A stretch of DNA of 64,000 nucleotides from Agrobacterium pusense (GTDB taxonomy: Bacteria; Pseudomonadota; Alphaproteobacteria; Rhizobiales; Rhizobiaceae), in NCBI RefSeq assembly GCF_900102105.1, contig NZ_FNBB01000009.1:62001-126000 (forward strand), written 5' to 3'. Made by a program: the position numbers and the translations under genes. Within the stretch, counting starts at the first letter, position 1. Each line of letters begins with the position of its first letter. The notes under the pieces are model-generated. The model had not been told where the DNA came from and did no database searches. It worked only from the letters and a program-made list of their open reading frames with translations. Positions 1 to 10,000 of the stretch are shown one piece after another.

Positions 1-10
1 GAGCTTGATC

Positions 11-1045
11 ATGGGTTTCAAAGTTGCAATTGCAGGCGCCACCGGCAACGTCGGTCGCGAAATGCTCAATATCCTGGCCGAACGCGGTTTTCCCGCCGAT
101 GAAGTCGTGCCGCTCGCTTCCGCCCGTTCGCAGGGCACGGAAGTCTCCTATGGCGACCGCACGCTGAAGGTCTCGAACCTCGAGAACTACGATTTTTCCG
201 ACACGGATATCTGCCTGATGTCTGCAGGCGGCGATGTTTCCAAGAAGTGGTCGCCGAAGATCGGCCAGCAGGGCTGCGTCGTCATCGATAACTCATCCGC
301 ATGGCGCTACGATCAGGACGTTCCGCTGATCGTTCCGGAAGTCAACGCCGATGCGGTTGCAGGCTTCACCAAGAAGAACATCATCGCCAACCCCAATTGC
401 TCCACGGCGCAGCTTGTTGTCGCGCTGAAGCCGCTGCATGACTTCGCCAAGATCAAGCGCGTCGTCGTCTCCACCTATCAGTCGGTGTCCGGCGCCGGCA
501 AGGAAGGCATGGACGAGCTTTTCCAGCAGACCCGCGCCGTTTTCGTGGCTGACCCGGTCGAAGCCAAGAAGTTCACCAAGCGCATCGCCTTCAACGTCAT
601 TCCGCACATCGACGTCTTCATGGAAGACGGCTACACCAAGGAAGAATGGAAGGTTCTGGCCGAAACCAAGAAGATGCTTGATCCGAAGATCAAGGTGACC
701 TGCACGGCCGTGCGCGTTCCTGTCTTCATCGGCCATTCGGAATCGGTCAATATCGAGTTCGAAAACGAGATCACCGCCGATCAGGCCCGTGACATCCTGC
801 GCGAAGCACCGGGTTGCCTCGTGATCGACAAGCGCGAAAACGGCGGTTACATCACGCCGGTTGAATCCGCTGGCGAAGACGCGACCTACATCTCGCGTAT
901 CCGCGAAGATGCGACGGTCGAAAACGGTCTCAACCTGTGGGTTGTTTCTGACAACCTGCGCAAGGGTGCTGCCCTTAACGCCGTCCAGATCGCCGAACTG
1001 CTGATCAATCGTGGCTTCATCAAGCCGCGCAAGGCGGCCGCCTGA
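11..1045 (+). CDS. asd: Aspartate-semialdehyde dehydrogenase
   Basis: Reduces aspartyl phosphate to aspartate semialdehyde with NADPH, the branch point to lysine/diaminopimelate, threonine and methionine, in the cytosol. The N-terminus carries the nucleotide-binding glycine motif GATGNVG (residues 9-15). The catalytic cysteine is in NPNCSTAQ (Cys130) and the acid/base histidine in GHSES (His242). The 344-residue length is normal for the family. I chose the ATG at 11 rather than the in-frame TTG at 5 because MGFKVAIAGATG is the usual family start; the ribosome binding site is cut off by the window edge. A strong terminator follows, so the unit ends here. Confidence 0.97.
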   Translation: MGFKVAIAGATGNVGREMLNILAERGFPADEVVPLASARSQGTEVSYGDRTLKVSNLENYDFSDTDICLMSAGGDVSKKWSPKIGQQGCVVIDNSSAWRYDQDVPLIVPEVNADAVAGFTKKNIIANPNCSTAQLVVALKPLHDFAKIKRVVVSTYQSVSGAGKEGMDELFQQTRAVFVADPVEAKKFTKRIAFNVIPHIDVFMEDGYTKEEWKVLAETKKMLDPKIKVTCTAVRVPVFIGHSESVNIEFENEITADQARDILREAPGCLVIDKRENGGYITPVESAGEDATYISRIREDATVENGLNLWVVSDNLRKGAALNAVQIAELLINRGFIKPRKAAA

Positions 1046-1080
1046 TCCGAGATACGAATTTTTAAGGTTCGTTAAGTATA

Positions 1081-1114
1081 ACCCGTCTGTTCTGTGTGGG
1101 GCAGGCGGGTTTTA
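1081..1114 (+). terminator. Intrinsic terminator after asd
   Basis: Nine-base-pair stem (ACCCGTCTG pairing with CAGGCGGGT, one G-U) around a 12-base loop, followed by a short T run. It lies 36 bases after the asd stop codon. Confidence 0.8.
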
Positions 1115-1266
1115 TAATTGGCGAGATCACGGCCAGTTTATTTGCAGGCCTTGCTGCCGAAAGGCAATTTAGGCCGCCAAAAGACAGTTTTGGCACCTGA
1201 ATCATACAGTATTGACGGTTTGGTTCTCGGGAAAAACTCCCCAAAGGATATCGAAGGCAGATTTTG

Positions 1267-2082
1267 ATGCGGGCAATGAAGGTAATTCTGGCTGGTGTGG
1301 CCATGGTCTCGGTTCTGGCAGCGACGCCGGTTATGGCCGCGCAATGCGGCAACACTTCGGCGGGCTTCGATGCCTGGGTCAGCGCCTTCAAGCAGGAAGC
1401 GGCGGGTCGCGGCGTCAGCGCCTCGGTGCTCGACCGGGCTTTCTCCGGCGTCTCCTACAACCAGGCGACGATCCGCGCCGATCGCGGTCAGCACAGCTTC
1501 AAGCTGTCCTTCGAGCAGTTCATGCAGAAGCGCGGCGGTCAGACGATCATTTCGCGCGGCAAGACCATGAAGAAGAACAACGCCGCACTGTTCGCCTCCA
1601 TCGAGCGTGCCTATGGCGTGCCGGCTGGTCCGCTGCTCGCCATCTGGGGCATGGAAACAGGCTTTGGCGGTTTCATGGGCAACCAGCACACGCTTTCCGC
1701 CGTTTCAACGCTTGCTTTTGACTGCCGCCGTTCGGACTATTTCACCGAGCAGCTTTATGCGGCTCTGAAACTCGTCGGCAGCGGCTCGCTGAATGTCAAC
1801 GCCAAGGGTGCCGCCCATGGTGAAATCGGCCAGACGCAGTTCCTGCCGCTGAACGTCGTGCGCTACGGCGTGGATTTCGACCGCGACGGTCGGATCGATC
1901 TCGTCGGTTCGCGCGCCGACGCGCTGGCGTCCACCGCAAACTTCCTCGTCGGCCATGGCTGGCAGCGCGGTGCAGGCTACCAGCAGGGGCAGGCGAATTA
2001 CGCGGCAATTCAGGGCTGGAACGCCGCAAGTGTCTACCAGCAGGCGATCGCCTTCATCGGCAAGGCGATCGACGGCCAATAA
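1267..2082 (+). CDS. Lytic murein transglycosylase (MltB/SLT_2 type)
   Basis: Cleaves the MurNAc-GlcNAc bond of peptidoglycan in the periplasm, forming 1,6-anhydro ends. A signal peptide covers residues 1-25 (hydrophobic core, then PVMAA). The catalytic glutamate is in IWGMETGFGG (Glu130), followed by the family's GEIGQTQFLP and DFDRDGRIDL blocks. The 271 residues are short compared with enterobacterial MltB, and no peptidoglycan-binding domain follows. The ATG at 1267 is preceded by GAAGG nine bases upstream; an in-frame TTG just before and an ATG at 1276 are alternatives. It is separated from asd by a terminator. Confidence 0.9.
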   Translation: MRAMKVILAGVAMVSVLAATPVMAAQCGNTSAGFDAWVSAFKQEAAGRGVSASVLDRAFSGVSYNQATIRADRGQHSFKLSFEQFMQKRGGQTIISRGKTMKKNNAALFASIERAYGVPAGPLLAIWGMETGFGGFMGNQHTLSAVSTLAFDCRRSDYFTEQLYAALKLVGSGSLNVNAKGAAHGEIGQTQFLPLNVVRYGVDFDRDGRIDLVGSRADALASTANFLVGHGWQRGAGYQQGQANYAAIQGWNAASVYQQAIAFIGKAIDGQ

Positions 2083-2110
2083 GGCCGCTTTCCACGCGCG
2101 AATTCCCACT

Positions 2111-2224
2111 TCCGTTATGCCGGACTTGATCCGGCATCCAGTCACGGCGCGTCCGCGCCGTGAAAGAGTCTTTGGCGATCAAGGACTTGATCGCGCTGGA
2201 CCCCGGATCCAGTCCGGGGTGACG
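2111..2224. repeat. Palindromic intergenic repeat, family A (copy 1)
   Basis: RIME-like mosaic element of about 114 bases. It has a left palindrome (ATGCCGGACTTGATCCGGCAT), a middle CACGGCGCGTCCGCGCCGTG hairpin, the GATCAAGGACTTGATC hairpin and a right CCCCGGATCCAGTCCGGGG palindrome. The same architecture recurs at 40805 and, diverged, at 37561 and 31811. It lies between convergent genes. Confidence 0.85.
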
Positions 2225-2259
2225 AGCGTTGAGTTTGGCCTGTAGCTATTACCTGCCAG

Positions 2260-2901
2260 TCACAGATCCGGGCGGCGGAAGTCGCCGGTCTTACCGTCCA
2301 TCACCCACAATTCGCCGGTCGAAATATCGAACCATGCGCCGTGCAGCTTCACCTTGCCGGCGGTTTCCTGTGCCTTGACGAAGGGGAAGCCGCGCAGATT
2401 GGCGATGGAGTTGCGGATGGAAACGCGTTCCAGCGCCGTCTGCCGCTCAGAGGCGGTCATGACGTCGTTGCTCTGGATTTGCGAGGCGGCCGACTTGACC
2501 ATGTTCATCCATTTGCCAATGAAATCACCGGGCGACAGCGGCTCCAGATTGGGATCGAGCGCTGCCTGAATGCCGCCGCAGCGACCGTGGCCCATGACGA
2601 CGATATCCTTCACCTTCAGCACCTGAACCGCATATTCGATGGCCGCCGAGGTGGCGTGATATTGCCCGTCCGGCTCGAAGGGCGGCACCATGTTGGCAAC
2701 GTTGCGGACGACAAAAAGCTCTCCCGGGCCGCAGTCGAAAATGGTTTCCGGCGCGGAGCGGGAGTCACAACAGGCAATGAACAGGGTCTGCGGTTTCTGT
2801 CCGGTATCGGCCAGAACGCGGTATCTTTCGCGCTCGTCGGCATAACGACCGCTCATGAAGTTCTTATAGCCGTTGAGAAGGTTTTCCGGAAAATCTTTCA
2901 T
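2260..2901 (-). CDS. Beta-class carbonic anhydrase
   Basis: Interconverts CO2 and bicarbonate; cytosolic zinc enzyme. The zinc ligands are visible as CCDSR (Cys45, with the Asp46/Arg48 dyad) and GHGRCGG (His105, Cys108). The 213-residue length is typical. It stands alone, convergent with the transglycosylase across a family A repeat. No cyanase gene is adjacent, so a cynT-type role has no support here; general bicarbonate supply is more likely. Confidence 0.95.
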   Translation of the reverse strand: MKDFPENLLNGYKNFMSGRYADERERYRVLADTGQKPQTLFIACCDSRSAPETIFDCGPGELFVVRNVANMVPPFEPDGQYHATSAAIEYAVQVLKVKDIVVMGHGRCGGIQAALDPNLEPLSPGDFIGKWMNMVKSAASQIQSNDVMTASERQTALERVSIRNSIANLRGFPFVKAQETAGKVKLHGAWFDISTGELWVMDGKTGDFRRPDL

Positions 2902-3031
2902 CTATCGCAGTACCGTTGTGGTTGGACCGAGATCAAGGGAAGAACTCGGTGCGTTGAAGACCAATCCTTTGGAGCATTTTCGCTTTTCTTCGAGCCGTGA
3001 AACCGCTCCAACTCCTTGCTTGTCGCATTTC

Positions 3032-3070
3032 CGGACGAAGACCGAGGGCCACGTTTCACGGAAATGCTCT
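3032..3070. repeat. Short inverted repeat, family D (copy 1)
   Basis: Starts GTCGCATTTCCGGACG and ends CACGGAAATGCTC, so the ends are imperfect inverted repeats. The order of blocks matches the element at 11652-11700. It lies between the carbonic anhydrase and pyridoxal kinase genes. Confidence 0.5.
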
Positions 3071-3075
3071 AGCCG

Positions 3076-3951
3076 CTATTTGCGCTTGCTGCGCGAAGGA
3101 TGCAAGAGATGACGCATCTGCACCATGGCCATGGGTGTGGAGAGGCTTGAAGAATCCGTCTCCAGCGTCAGTTCGTTCATGTCGCGTTTTTTTGTGCGGG
3201 CCAGAATTTCGAACACGCTGGCGGTTGCGAGCTGCAGCGCCTTTTCGTCATCCAGACCTTCCAGCAGGCGGGCAAGAAACAGCGCCGACATCAGGTCGCC
3301 GAGGCCGTTAGGCGCATTTTCAATGGCGCGATGTTCGGCGAGCAGCGCGTGGCGGCCGCTGAGGTAAAGGTTGCCGGTGCCGCCCGTCATCATCGGCACC
3401 GCCGAGGTGACCAGCATTTTTGGCGGGCCGAGGGAAAGCGCTGCATCCATGATGGCGCTGTTGGTCTCAAGCGCGGCGCCGCTCATCCAGGCGAGTTCAT
3501 ATCGGTTGGGCGTGGCGACCGTGGCAAGCGGAATGAGGTGATCGCGGATGGCTTCGGCGGTCTCAAGGGGAATATAAAGCCCGCCCAGATCACCCATGAC
3601 AGGATCGCAGGCGTAAATCAGCGCCGGGTTCTTTTCCTTGAGATTTCGGATCAGCCTTGCGACGGCACGCACCTGCGCGGCGCTGCCGAAATAACCGGTC
3701 AGAACCGCCTTGACCTCGCCGATCCATTTGGCGTTTTCGAGGTCGGTCATCGCCTTGTCGAAGTCTTCGTCCTGAAAGCGCATGCGGGTGGATGGTCCGT
3801 GGCCGGGATGCCAGGGCATGACGATGGTGGGCACTGCCCAGACCGGAAAACCGAGTGTCTCCAGCGCGAAGACTGCCGCGCGGTTGCCCACGGAGCCCCG
3901 CATGACATGGCTGGAAATGACGATGACGGCGCCTTGGGTATTGTCCTGCAT
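3076..3951 (-). CDS. pdxY: Pyridoxal kinase (PdxY type)
   Basis: Phosphorylates pyridoxal in the vitamin B6 salvage pathway; ribokinase-fold enzyme. The N-terminal VISSHVMRGSVGN substrate loop (residues 11-23), the CDPVMGD block (115-121) and the anion-hole/catalytic GLGD (Asp219) are all present. I chose the ATG at 3951 because AAGAAGG lies just upstream at good spacing and it gives 291 residues, the family norm. An in-frame TTG at 4008 would add 19 unlikely residues. Confidence 0.93.
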   Translation of the reverse strand: MQDNTQGAVIVISSHVMRGSVGNRAAVFALETLGFPVWAVPTIVMPWHPGHGPSTRMRFQDEDFDKAMTDLENAKWIGEVKAVLTGYFGSAAQVRAVARLIRNLKEKNPALIYACDPVMGDLGGLYIPLETAEAIRDHLIPLATVATPNRYELAWMSGAALETNSAIMDAALSLGPPKMLVTSAVPMMTGGTGNLYLSGRHALLAEHRAIENAPNGLGDLMSALFLARLLEGLDDEKALQLATASVFEILARTKKRDMNELTLETDSSSLSTPMAMVQMRHLLHPSRSKRK

Positions 3952-4215
3952 CACGGCCTTCTTGCGTTCAAACGCGGCAGAAAGCCCACCAATGCTGCCC
4001 CCGCCCAAAGATCAAGATGCGCTCTCATGACATATCGCAAGACCAGTTTCCACCGTTAATCCCGCAAGGGTCTGTCCCGCAAAAACATAGCGGTCGTTTT
4101 GCCGCCGTCAGGGAACGCCTCTCGTTGCGGGATCGCTGCACCGATTTCTCGTTAAGGCGGCGGCTTTCGGAAAACCGCGTTACACTTTTCCGCCTGATGC
4201 CCTATAGTTGTATTC

Positions 4216-5676
4216 ATGCTCGCTCTCATCATCGCCTATTGGCCGCATATTCTTGCCGTTCTCTCCGTTTTGATGGGAACCGTGGCGGCCGTGCACGCCA
4301 CCATGACGAAGGAAGAAGTTCGCTCGGCACTGGGCTGGGTCGGTGTCATCGTGCTGTCGCCCATCGTCGGTGCGGTCATCTATGCCATTGCCGGCATCAA
4401 CCGCATCCGCCGGTCCAACATCACCCAGCAGCGGTCCTTCATGCAGGACGAGATCATGGACCGCGTGGCCCGTTTCGACGCTGGCGGTGAGCTGGTAGCC
4501 GAGCGGTTCGGCCGCCGTTTCGCGGCGATGAAGGTACTGGGTGACCGGGTGACCCGCCATGCACTGACGACTGGCAACAGCATCGAACCCATCGCCACGG
4601 GTGACGCCGCCTATGCGGCGATGCTTGAAGCGATCGAGCAGGCGAAACGGTCGATCATCCTCGAAACATATATTTTCGATAATGACCGGATCGGCGCCCG
4701 CTTCGTTTCCGCCCTCCAGCGGGCAAAACAGCGCGGCGTGGAGGTGAGGGTGCTCATAGATGCCGTGGGCGCGCGTTATTCGGTTCCGAGCATCCTGCCG
4801 ACGCTGCGGGAAAGGGGCATCGTCGCCAACGTCTTCAACGGTAACGTCATCATGGGGCTGCGGCTGCCCTACGCCAATCTGCGCACCCACCGCAAGATTC
4901 TCGTGGTAGACGGGCGTGTCGCCTTTAGTGGCGGCATGAACATACGCGAGGGTTTTACCGAGGAGTTCGGCCAGGGAAGACAATCGCACGACACACATTT
5001 CAAGATCAGCGGACCGGTGGTAGCGGATTTTTTCTCCATTGCGGCGGAAGACTGGCGTTTCACGACAAAGGAACTTCTGGATACGCCGGTCTGGGATATC
5101 GCCATTCCCGAAGGCGTGCCGGGCTCGCAGATCGTTGCCCGCGTTTGCTCCTCCGGGCCGGACAAAAGCATCGAGACCAATCACAAGATGCTGACCGGCG
5201 CTTTTTCCATCGCAAGGTCGTCGATTCTCATCATGTCGCCCTATTTTCTCCCGGATCGGGAGCTTATTTCGGCGCTGATTACGGCGGCGCGACGCGGCGT
5301 CGTCGTTGATATCGTCGTGCCGAAAAGCAATAATCTGGTGCTTGTCGACAGGGCGATGACGGCGCAGTTCGATCAGATGTTGCGCAACTATTGCCGGATA
5401 TGGAGGGCGACGGGAGCGTTCAATCATTCGAAGATGCTGGTGATCGACGGACGGTGGAGCTACATCGGTTCGTCCAATCTCGATCCCCGCTCTTTGCGTC
5501 TGAATTTCGAGATCGATCTGGAGGTTATGGACGAAGCATTCGGACAGGCCATCACGCAGACGATCTCGACGGCGCGCGACGCCGCAATACCTGTAAGACT
5601 GAGCGAACTGAAAGCGCGTCCGTTCGTTGTTCGTTTTGTGGAACGGGTACTGTGGCTGGCCTCGCCCTATCTTTGA
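4216..5676 (+). CDS. cls: Cardiolipin synthase (phospholipase D family)
   Basis: Condenses two phosphatidylglycerols (or transfers a phosphatidyl group) to make cardiolipin at the inner membrane. Two N-terminal transmembrane segments (about residues 3-25 and 37-58) are followed by two HKD motifs: HRKILVVDG near residue 224 and HSKMLVIDG near residue 403, each with the downstream GGMN or GSSNLDPRS block. The 486-residue length fits ClsA-type enzymes. The next gene starts 13 bases later, so the two are probably cotranscribed. Confidence 0.95.
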   Translation: MLALIIAYWPHILAVLSVLMGTVAAVHATMTKEEVRSALGWVGVIVLSPIVGAVIYAIAGINRIRRSNITQQRSFMQDEIMDRVARFDAGGELVAERFGRRFAAMKVLGDRVTRHALTTGNSIEPIATGDAAYAAMLEAIEQAKRSIILETYIFDNDRIGARFVSALQRAKQRGVEVRVLIDAVGARYSVPSILPTLRERGIVANVFNGNVIMGLRLPYANLRTHRKILVVDGRVAFSGGMNIREGFTEEFGQGRQSHDTHFKISGPVVADFFSIAAEDWRFTTKELLDTPVWDIAIPEGVPGSQIVARVCSSGPDKSIETNHKMLTGAFSIARSSILIMSPYFLPDRELISALITAARRGVVVDIVVPKSNNLVLVDRAMTAQFDQMLRNYCRIWRATGAFNHSKMLVIDGRWSYIGSSNLDPRSLRLNFEIDLEVMDEAFGQAITQTISTARDAAIPVRLSELKARPFVVRFVERVLWLASPYL

Positions 5677-5689
5677 GCGGAGATGACGT

Positions 5690-6535
5690 GTGAAAAAAGA
5701 CGGCGTGCTGGAAAACGAAAAAGCGGTACTGGCGCGGAATACCAGCCTGCCGGCCTTTGTGATGGACTCGCTGCGCAATCACCGTCAGCGGCAGAATGCC
5801 AAGCCTGCGGAAAAGGCGCATGATTTTCCCGTTATCGCCTCCTACAACGTGCATAAATGCGTGGGCCGGGACCGCAAATTCGATCCTGATCGCACCAGTC
5901 GCGTGATTCAGGAAATCGGGGCGGATATCATTGCGCTGCAAGAGGCCGACAGCCGCTTCGGCGAACGCACCGGGCTGCTCGATCTCGCCCGGCTGGAAAG
6001 GGAAAGCGGCCTTGTCCCCGTGCCCGTGCAGGTCGGGGTGAAGGCGCATGGGTGGCATGGCAATGTCGTCCTGTTCAAGGAGGGCGCGGTCAAGGAGGTT
6101 CATACCCTGAAGCTGCCCGGGCTTGAGCCGCGTGGCGCGCTCGTTGTCGAACTGGATCTGAAGCGCGGCGGCACCCTGCGGGTCATTGCCGCTCACTTCG
6201 GGCTGCTGCGGCATTCCCGTGCCCAGCAGGCGAAGGCTCTGATCGGCCTTCTTGAAGCGAGGGATGAATGCCCGACCATTCTCATGGGAGACCTGAATGA
6301 ATGGCGCCTCGGCAATGGTTCATCACTCAATACGTTTCGCGATGCTTTCGGCGCTCTGCCGCCAGCCGTACCCAGTTTTCCGTCCAACCTGCCGGTGCTG
6401 GCTCTGGACCGGATCATCGCCAATCGTGAAGGGCTGATCGAGCAGGTCGAAGCGCATGACAGCGCACTGGCGCGTATCGCTTCGGATCATCTGCCGCTGA
6501 AAGCCGCGGTGCGGACCGACCTGCTTCCGGCCTGA
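5690..6535 (+). CDS. Endonuclease/exonuclease/phosphatase family protein
   Basis: Metal-dependent phosphodiesterase/phosphatase of the EEP fold. The substrate is not predictable from sequence alone. Visible motifs are SYNVHK near residue 52, LQEADSR near 85, the MGDLNEW metal-binding block near 200 and the terminal SDHLPL near 265. The GTG start at 5690 follows GGAG at normal spacing, directly after cls. The pairing with cardiolipin synthase suggests a phospholipid-related role, which is inference from position. Confidence 0.88.
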   Translation: MKKDGVLENEKAVLARNTSLPAFVMDSLRNHRQRQNAKPAEKAHDFPVIASYNVHKCVGRDRKFDPDRTSRVIQEIGADIIALQEADSRFGERTGLLDLARLERESGLVPVPVQVGVKAHGWHGNVVLFKEGAVKEVHTLKLPGLEPRGALVVELDLKRGGTLRVIAAHFGLLRHSRAQQAKALIGLLEARDECPTILMGDLNEWRLGNGSSLNTFRDAFGALPPAVPSFPSNLPVLALDRIIANREGLIEQVEAHDSALARIASDHLPLKAAVRTDLLPA

Positions 6536-6587
6536 TCCTGCAGCGGCGTGCCCAGGAAAGCTGCCGCAACAATCTCAGGAGGCCGGC

Positions 6588-6791
6588 TTAAACCCGTTGC
6601 GCCGCTGTCACGTGGCTGCGTGAGCGCGCTTCCAGCAAGGATGTGCGAATGGCTTCCATCAACCGCTCACGATTGTTTCTGGTCTTGCCTCTATCGAGAT
6701 TTTGCGCGGAAAGCGCGAGATCAAGACCCTCATGCATCACTATCGAATAGGCAACGGTCGTCGCCCAGTTCTCGTAATCCTGCTCCATCAT
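6588..6791 (-). CDS. Small hypothetical protein (67 aa)
   Basis: I do not recognise this protein. It begins MMEQDYENWATT, is rich in charged residues, and has no membrane segment or signal. A plausible ribosome site (AGGGG) sits five bases before the ATG at 6791, and a 15-base perfect palindrome lies 12-26 bases upstream of the start, which favours a real, regulated gene. It lies on the same strand as the RND pump genes but downstream of their terminator. Confidence 0.55.
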   Translation of the reverse strand: MMEQDYENWATTVAYSIVMHEGLDLALSAQNLDRGKTRNNRERLMEAIRTSLLEARSRSHVTAAQRV

Positions 6792-6802
6792 GTCGCCCCT
6801 GA

Positions 6803-6817
6803 ACTAAATCATTTAGT
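6803..6817. promoter_or_regulatory. Perfect 15-bp palindrome, candidate operator
   Basis: ACTAAATCATTTAGT is a perfect 7+1+7 inverted repeat located 12-26 bases before the start codon of the 67-residue gene. Size and placement fit a dimeric repressor site; the regulator is unknown. Confidence 0.4.
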
Positions 6818-7011
6818 CCGAATCACCCTGTTCTTGGAAAGTAACACAAAATACAAAGCATAAAATATCATTGTTTCTTCCTCTGCGCGCAGTCGCCAAC
6901 ATCTATATTGACTTTTGCCAATTGTGGTGCGGCGCAGAACGCAGCCTGTATTACCGTTAAGCACTTGAAACTGATTCAATTTCAGAAGAGGCGCATACAC
7001 ATCTTTCCATA

Positions 7012-7041
7012 TAAAACGCCGCGCATCTCGGGATGCGCGGC
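7012..7041 (-). terminator. Intrinsic terminator of the RND pump operon
   Basis: On the minus strand, a perfect 10-bp stem (GCCGCGCATC with GATGCGCGGC, four-base loop) is followed by GTTTTAT. It lies 39 bases after the end of the RND transporter gene. Confidence 0.85.
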
Positions 7042-7079
7042 GGGCTTGCGTCGAAGGTTGCGGTGGATAGGTGTCGGTA

Positions 7080-10000
7080 TCAGCCGGCCTTTTCGAGCTT
7101 GTAGTCCGAATTGGCCGGTTCTTCCTGCTTGTGCTGGATGAGCGGACGGTTGCCCGCCAGCTTGCGCACCAGCACATAGAAGACCGGAGTCATGAAGATG
7201 CCGAAGAACGTCACGCCGATCATGCCGGAGAAGACCGCGACACCCATGGCGGCGCGCATTTCCGCACCGGCACCTGTCGAGACGACCAGCGGCACCACGC
7301 CCATGATGAAGGCGAGCGAGGTCATCAGGATCGGGCGCAGGCGAAGCCGGCTTGCCTCGATGGCCGCCTGAAGCGGCGTTCGTCCCTCGAATTCCAGTTC
7401 CCGGGCGAATTCCACGATCAGGATCGCGTTTTTCGCTGAGAGACCGACAAGGACGACAAGGCCGATCTGCGTAAAGATGTTGTTATCCCCTCCCGTCAGC
7501 CAGACGCCCGTGAGGGCTGCGAGCACGCCGAGCGGGACGATCAGGATGATCGCGATCGGCAGGGTCAGGCTTTCATATTGCGCAGCGAGCACGAGATAGA
7601 CGAGCAGCAGCGCCAGCGGGAAAACCACGATGCTGGAATTGCCGGCGAGAATCTGCTGATAGGTCAGATCCGTCCATTCGTAATCGACGCCCGCGGGCAG
7701 GGTTTCGGCAAGGATCTTTTCGATCGCGGCCTGTGCCTGACCCGAGGAGAAGCCCGGTGCCGGTCCGCCGTTGATATCGGCCGCAAGGAAGCCGTTATAA
7801 CGGTTGGTGCGCTCCGGTCCGGTCGTCGCATTCACCTTCAGGAGCGTCGACAGCGGGATCATCTGACCCGTTGCCGAGCGAACCTTCAGGCGGCCAATGT
7901 CTTCCGCATGGGCGCGGAACTGTGAATCCGCCTGCACACGGACGCTGTATGTGCGACCGAAGGCGTTGAAGTCATTGACATAGAGCGAGCCGAGATAGAT
8001 CTGCAGCGTCTGGAAGACGTCGCTGACGGAGACGCCCAGCTGTTCCGCCTTGGCGCGGTCGAGATCGGCGAAGAGCTGCGGCACGTTGATCTGGTAGCTG
8101 GAGAAAATGCCTGCCAGCTCCGGCGTCTGATATGCCTTGGCGATGACGGCCTTCGCCGCTTCGTCCAGCGTCTGGTAGCCGTAACCGGCGCGGTCTTCGA
8201 TCTGCAGCTTGAAGCCGCCTGTCTGGCCGAGACCGTTGACCGGCGGCGGCGGGAACATGGCGATGAAGGCATCCTGAATGCCGGCATATTTCTGGTTCAG
8301 CTGCATGGCGATGGCGCCACCTGACAGTTCCGGTGTCTTGCGCTTTTCGAAGTCGTCGAGAACCGCAAAAACGATGCCGGAATTGGAACCGATGGTGAAG
8401 CCGTTGATCGACAGGCCGGGGAAGGCGATGGCGTGGCTGACACCGGGCGTTTCCATGGCGATCTCGCTCATCCGCTTGATCACGCTTTCGGTACGGTCGA
8501 GCGTTGCGCCATCAGGAAGCTGCGCGAAACCGATGAGGTACTGCTTGTCCTGCGCCGGCACGAAGCCGCTCGGAACTGTCGTAAACATGCCATAGGTGGC
8601 GGCCACCAGCGCCATGTAGACGATCATGACGAGGCTCTTGCGCGTCACCAGCCCGCCGACGGTCTTGCCGTAGCCGTTCGAGGCCGCGCCGAAGGCACGG
8701 TTGAAGCCGCGGAAGAACCAGCCGAGGATCTTGTCCATGAAGCGGGTGAGCCAGTCTTTCGGTGCGCCATGTTCCTTCAGCAGCAGGGCCGCAAGCGCGG
8801 GTGACAGCGTCAGCGAGTTGATGGCCGAAATGACGGTGGAGATGGCAATCGTCAGCGCGAACTGCCGGTAGAACTGGCCGGAAAGGCCGGAGATGAAGGC
8901 GAGCGGCACGAAGACGGCGACCAGTACCAGCGCAATGGCGATGATCGGGCCGGAGACTTCGCGCATCGCCTTATAGGTGGCGTCACGCGGTGAGAGCCCG
9001 TTTTCGATATTTCGCTCGACGTTTTCGACGACCACGATCGCGTCATCCACCACGATGCCGATGGCGAGCACAAGGCCGAACAACGTCAACGCGTTGATGG
9101 AGAAGCCGAAGGCATACATGACGGCGAAGGTGCCGATGATCGAGACCGGAACGGCGATCAGCGGAATGATCGAGGCGCGCCACGTCTGCAGGAAGAGGAT
9201 GACGACAAGCACCACGAGGCCAACGGCCTCGAGGAGTGTATCGACAACCTTCTCGATGGAGGAGCGCACGAATTTCGTCGTATCGTAGACGATCTCGTAT
9301 TTCACGCCATCGGGCATCGCCAATTGCAGATTATCCATGGTGGCGCGGACATTGTCGGCGATTTCGATGGCGTTGGAGCCGGGGGCCTGAAGGACCGCAA
9401 CAGCCACCGCCGGCTCACCATCGAGCAGAGAACGCAGCGTGTAATCGGCTGCTCCGAGTTCGATGCGCGCGACATCGCGCAGGCGGGTGATTTCGCCGTT
9501 TGCGCCGCTCTTGACGATGATGTTGCCGAATTCTTCCGGCGTCGTCAGACGGCCCTGGGCATTGACGTTGAGCTGCAGGTCGACACCGTTCGGGCTTGGT
9601 GAAGCGCCGATGACGCCGGCCGCGGCCTGCACGTTCTGCTGGCGGATGGCGTCGGAGACGTCGCTGGCGGCGAGATCATGCTCGGCCACCTTCTGCGGAT
9701 CGAGCCAGACGCGCATGGAATAGTCACCCGCGCCGAAGACCTGCACCTGACCCACGCCTTCGATGCGGGCGAGACGGTCCTTGACGTTCAGCGTCGCATA
9801 ATTGCGCAGATAGGTGATGTCATAGGCGTCGGTCTTGGAGACAAGGTTCACGACCATGATGAAGTCGGGCGAGCTCTTGACCGTGGTGATGCCGAGCGCG
9901 CGCACTTCCGCCGGCAGGCGCGGTTCGGCCTGCGAGACGCGGTTCTGCACAAGCTGCTGGGCCTTATCAGGATCGGTGCCGAGCTTGAAGGTGACGGTGA

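Noticed and set aside
4180-5778. A 532-residue open frame on the minus strand across the cardiolipin synthase gene
   Set aside because: Antisense shadow of a gene with two intact HKD motifs; His/Arg/Asp-rich and without recognisable domains.
6809-7177. 122-residue minus-strand frame after the efflux pump gene
   Set aside because: It runs through the pump operon terminator and into the end of the pump gene in another frame; no ribosome site.
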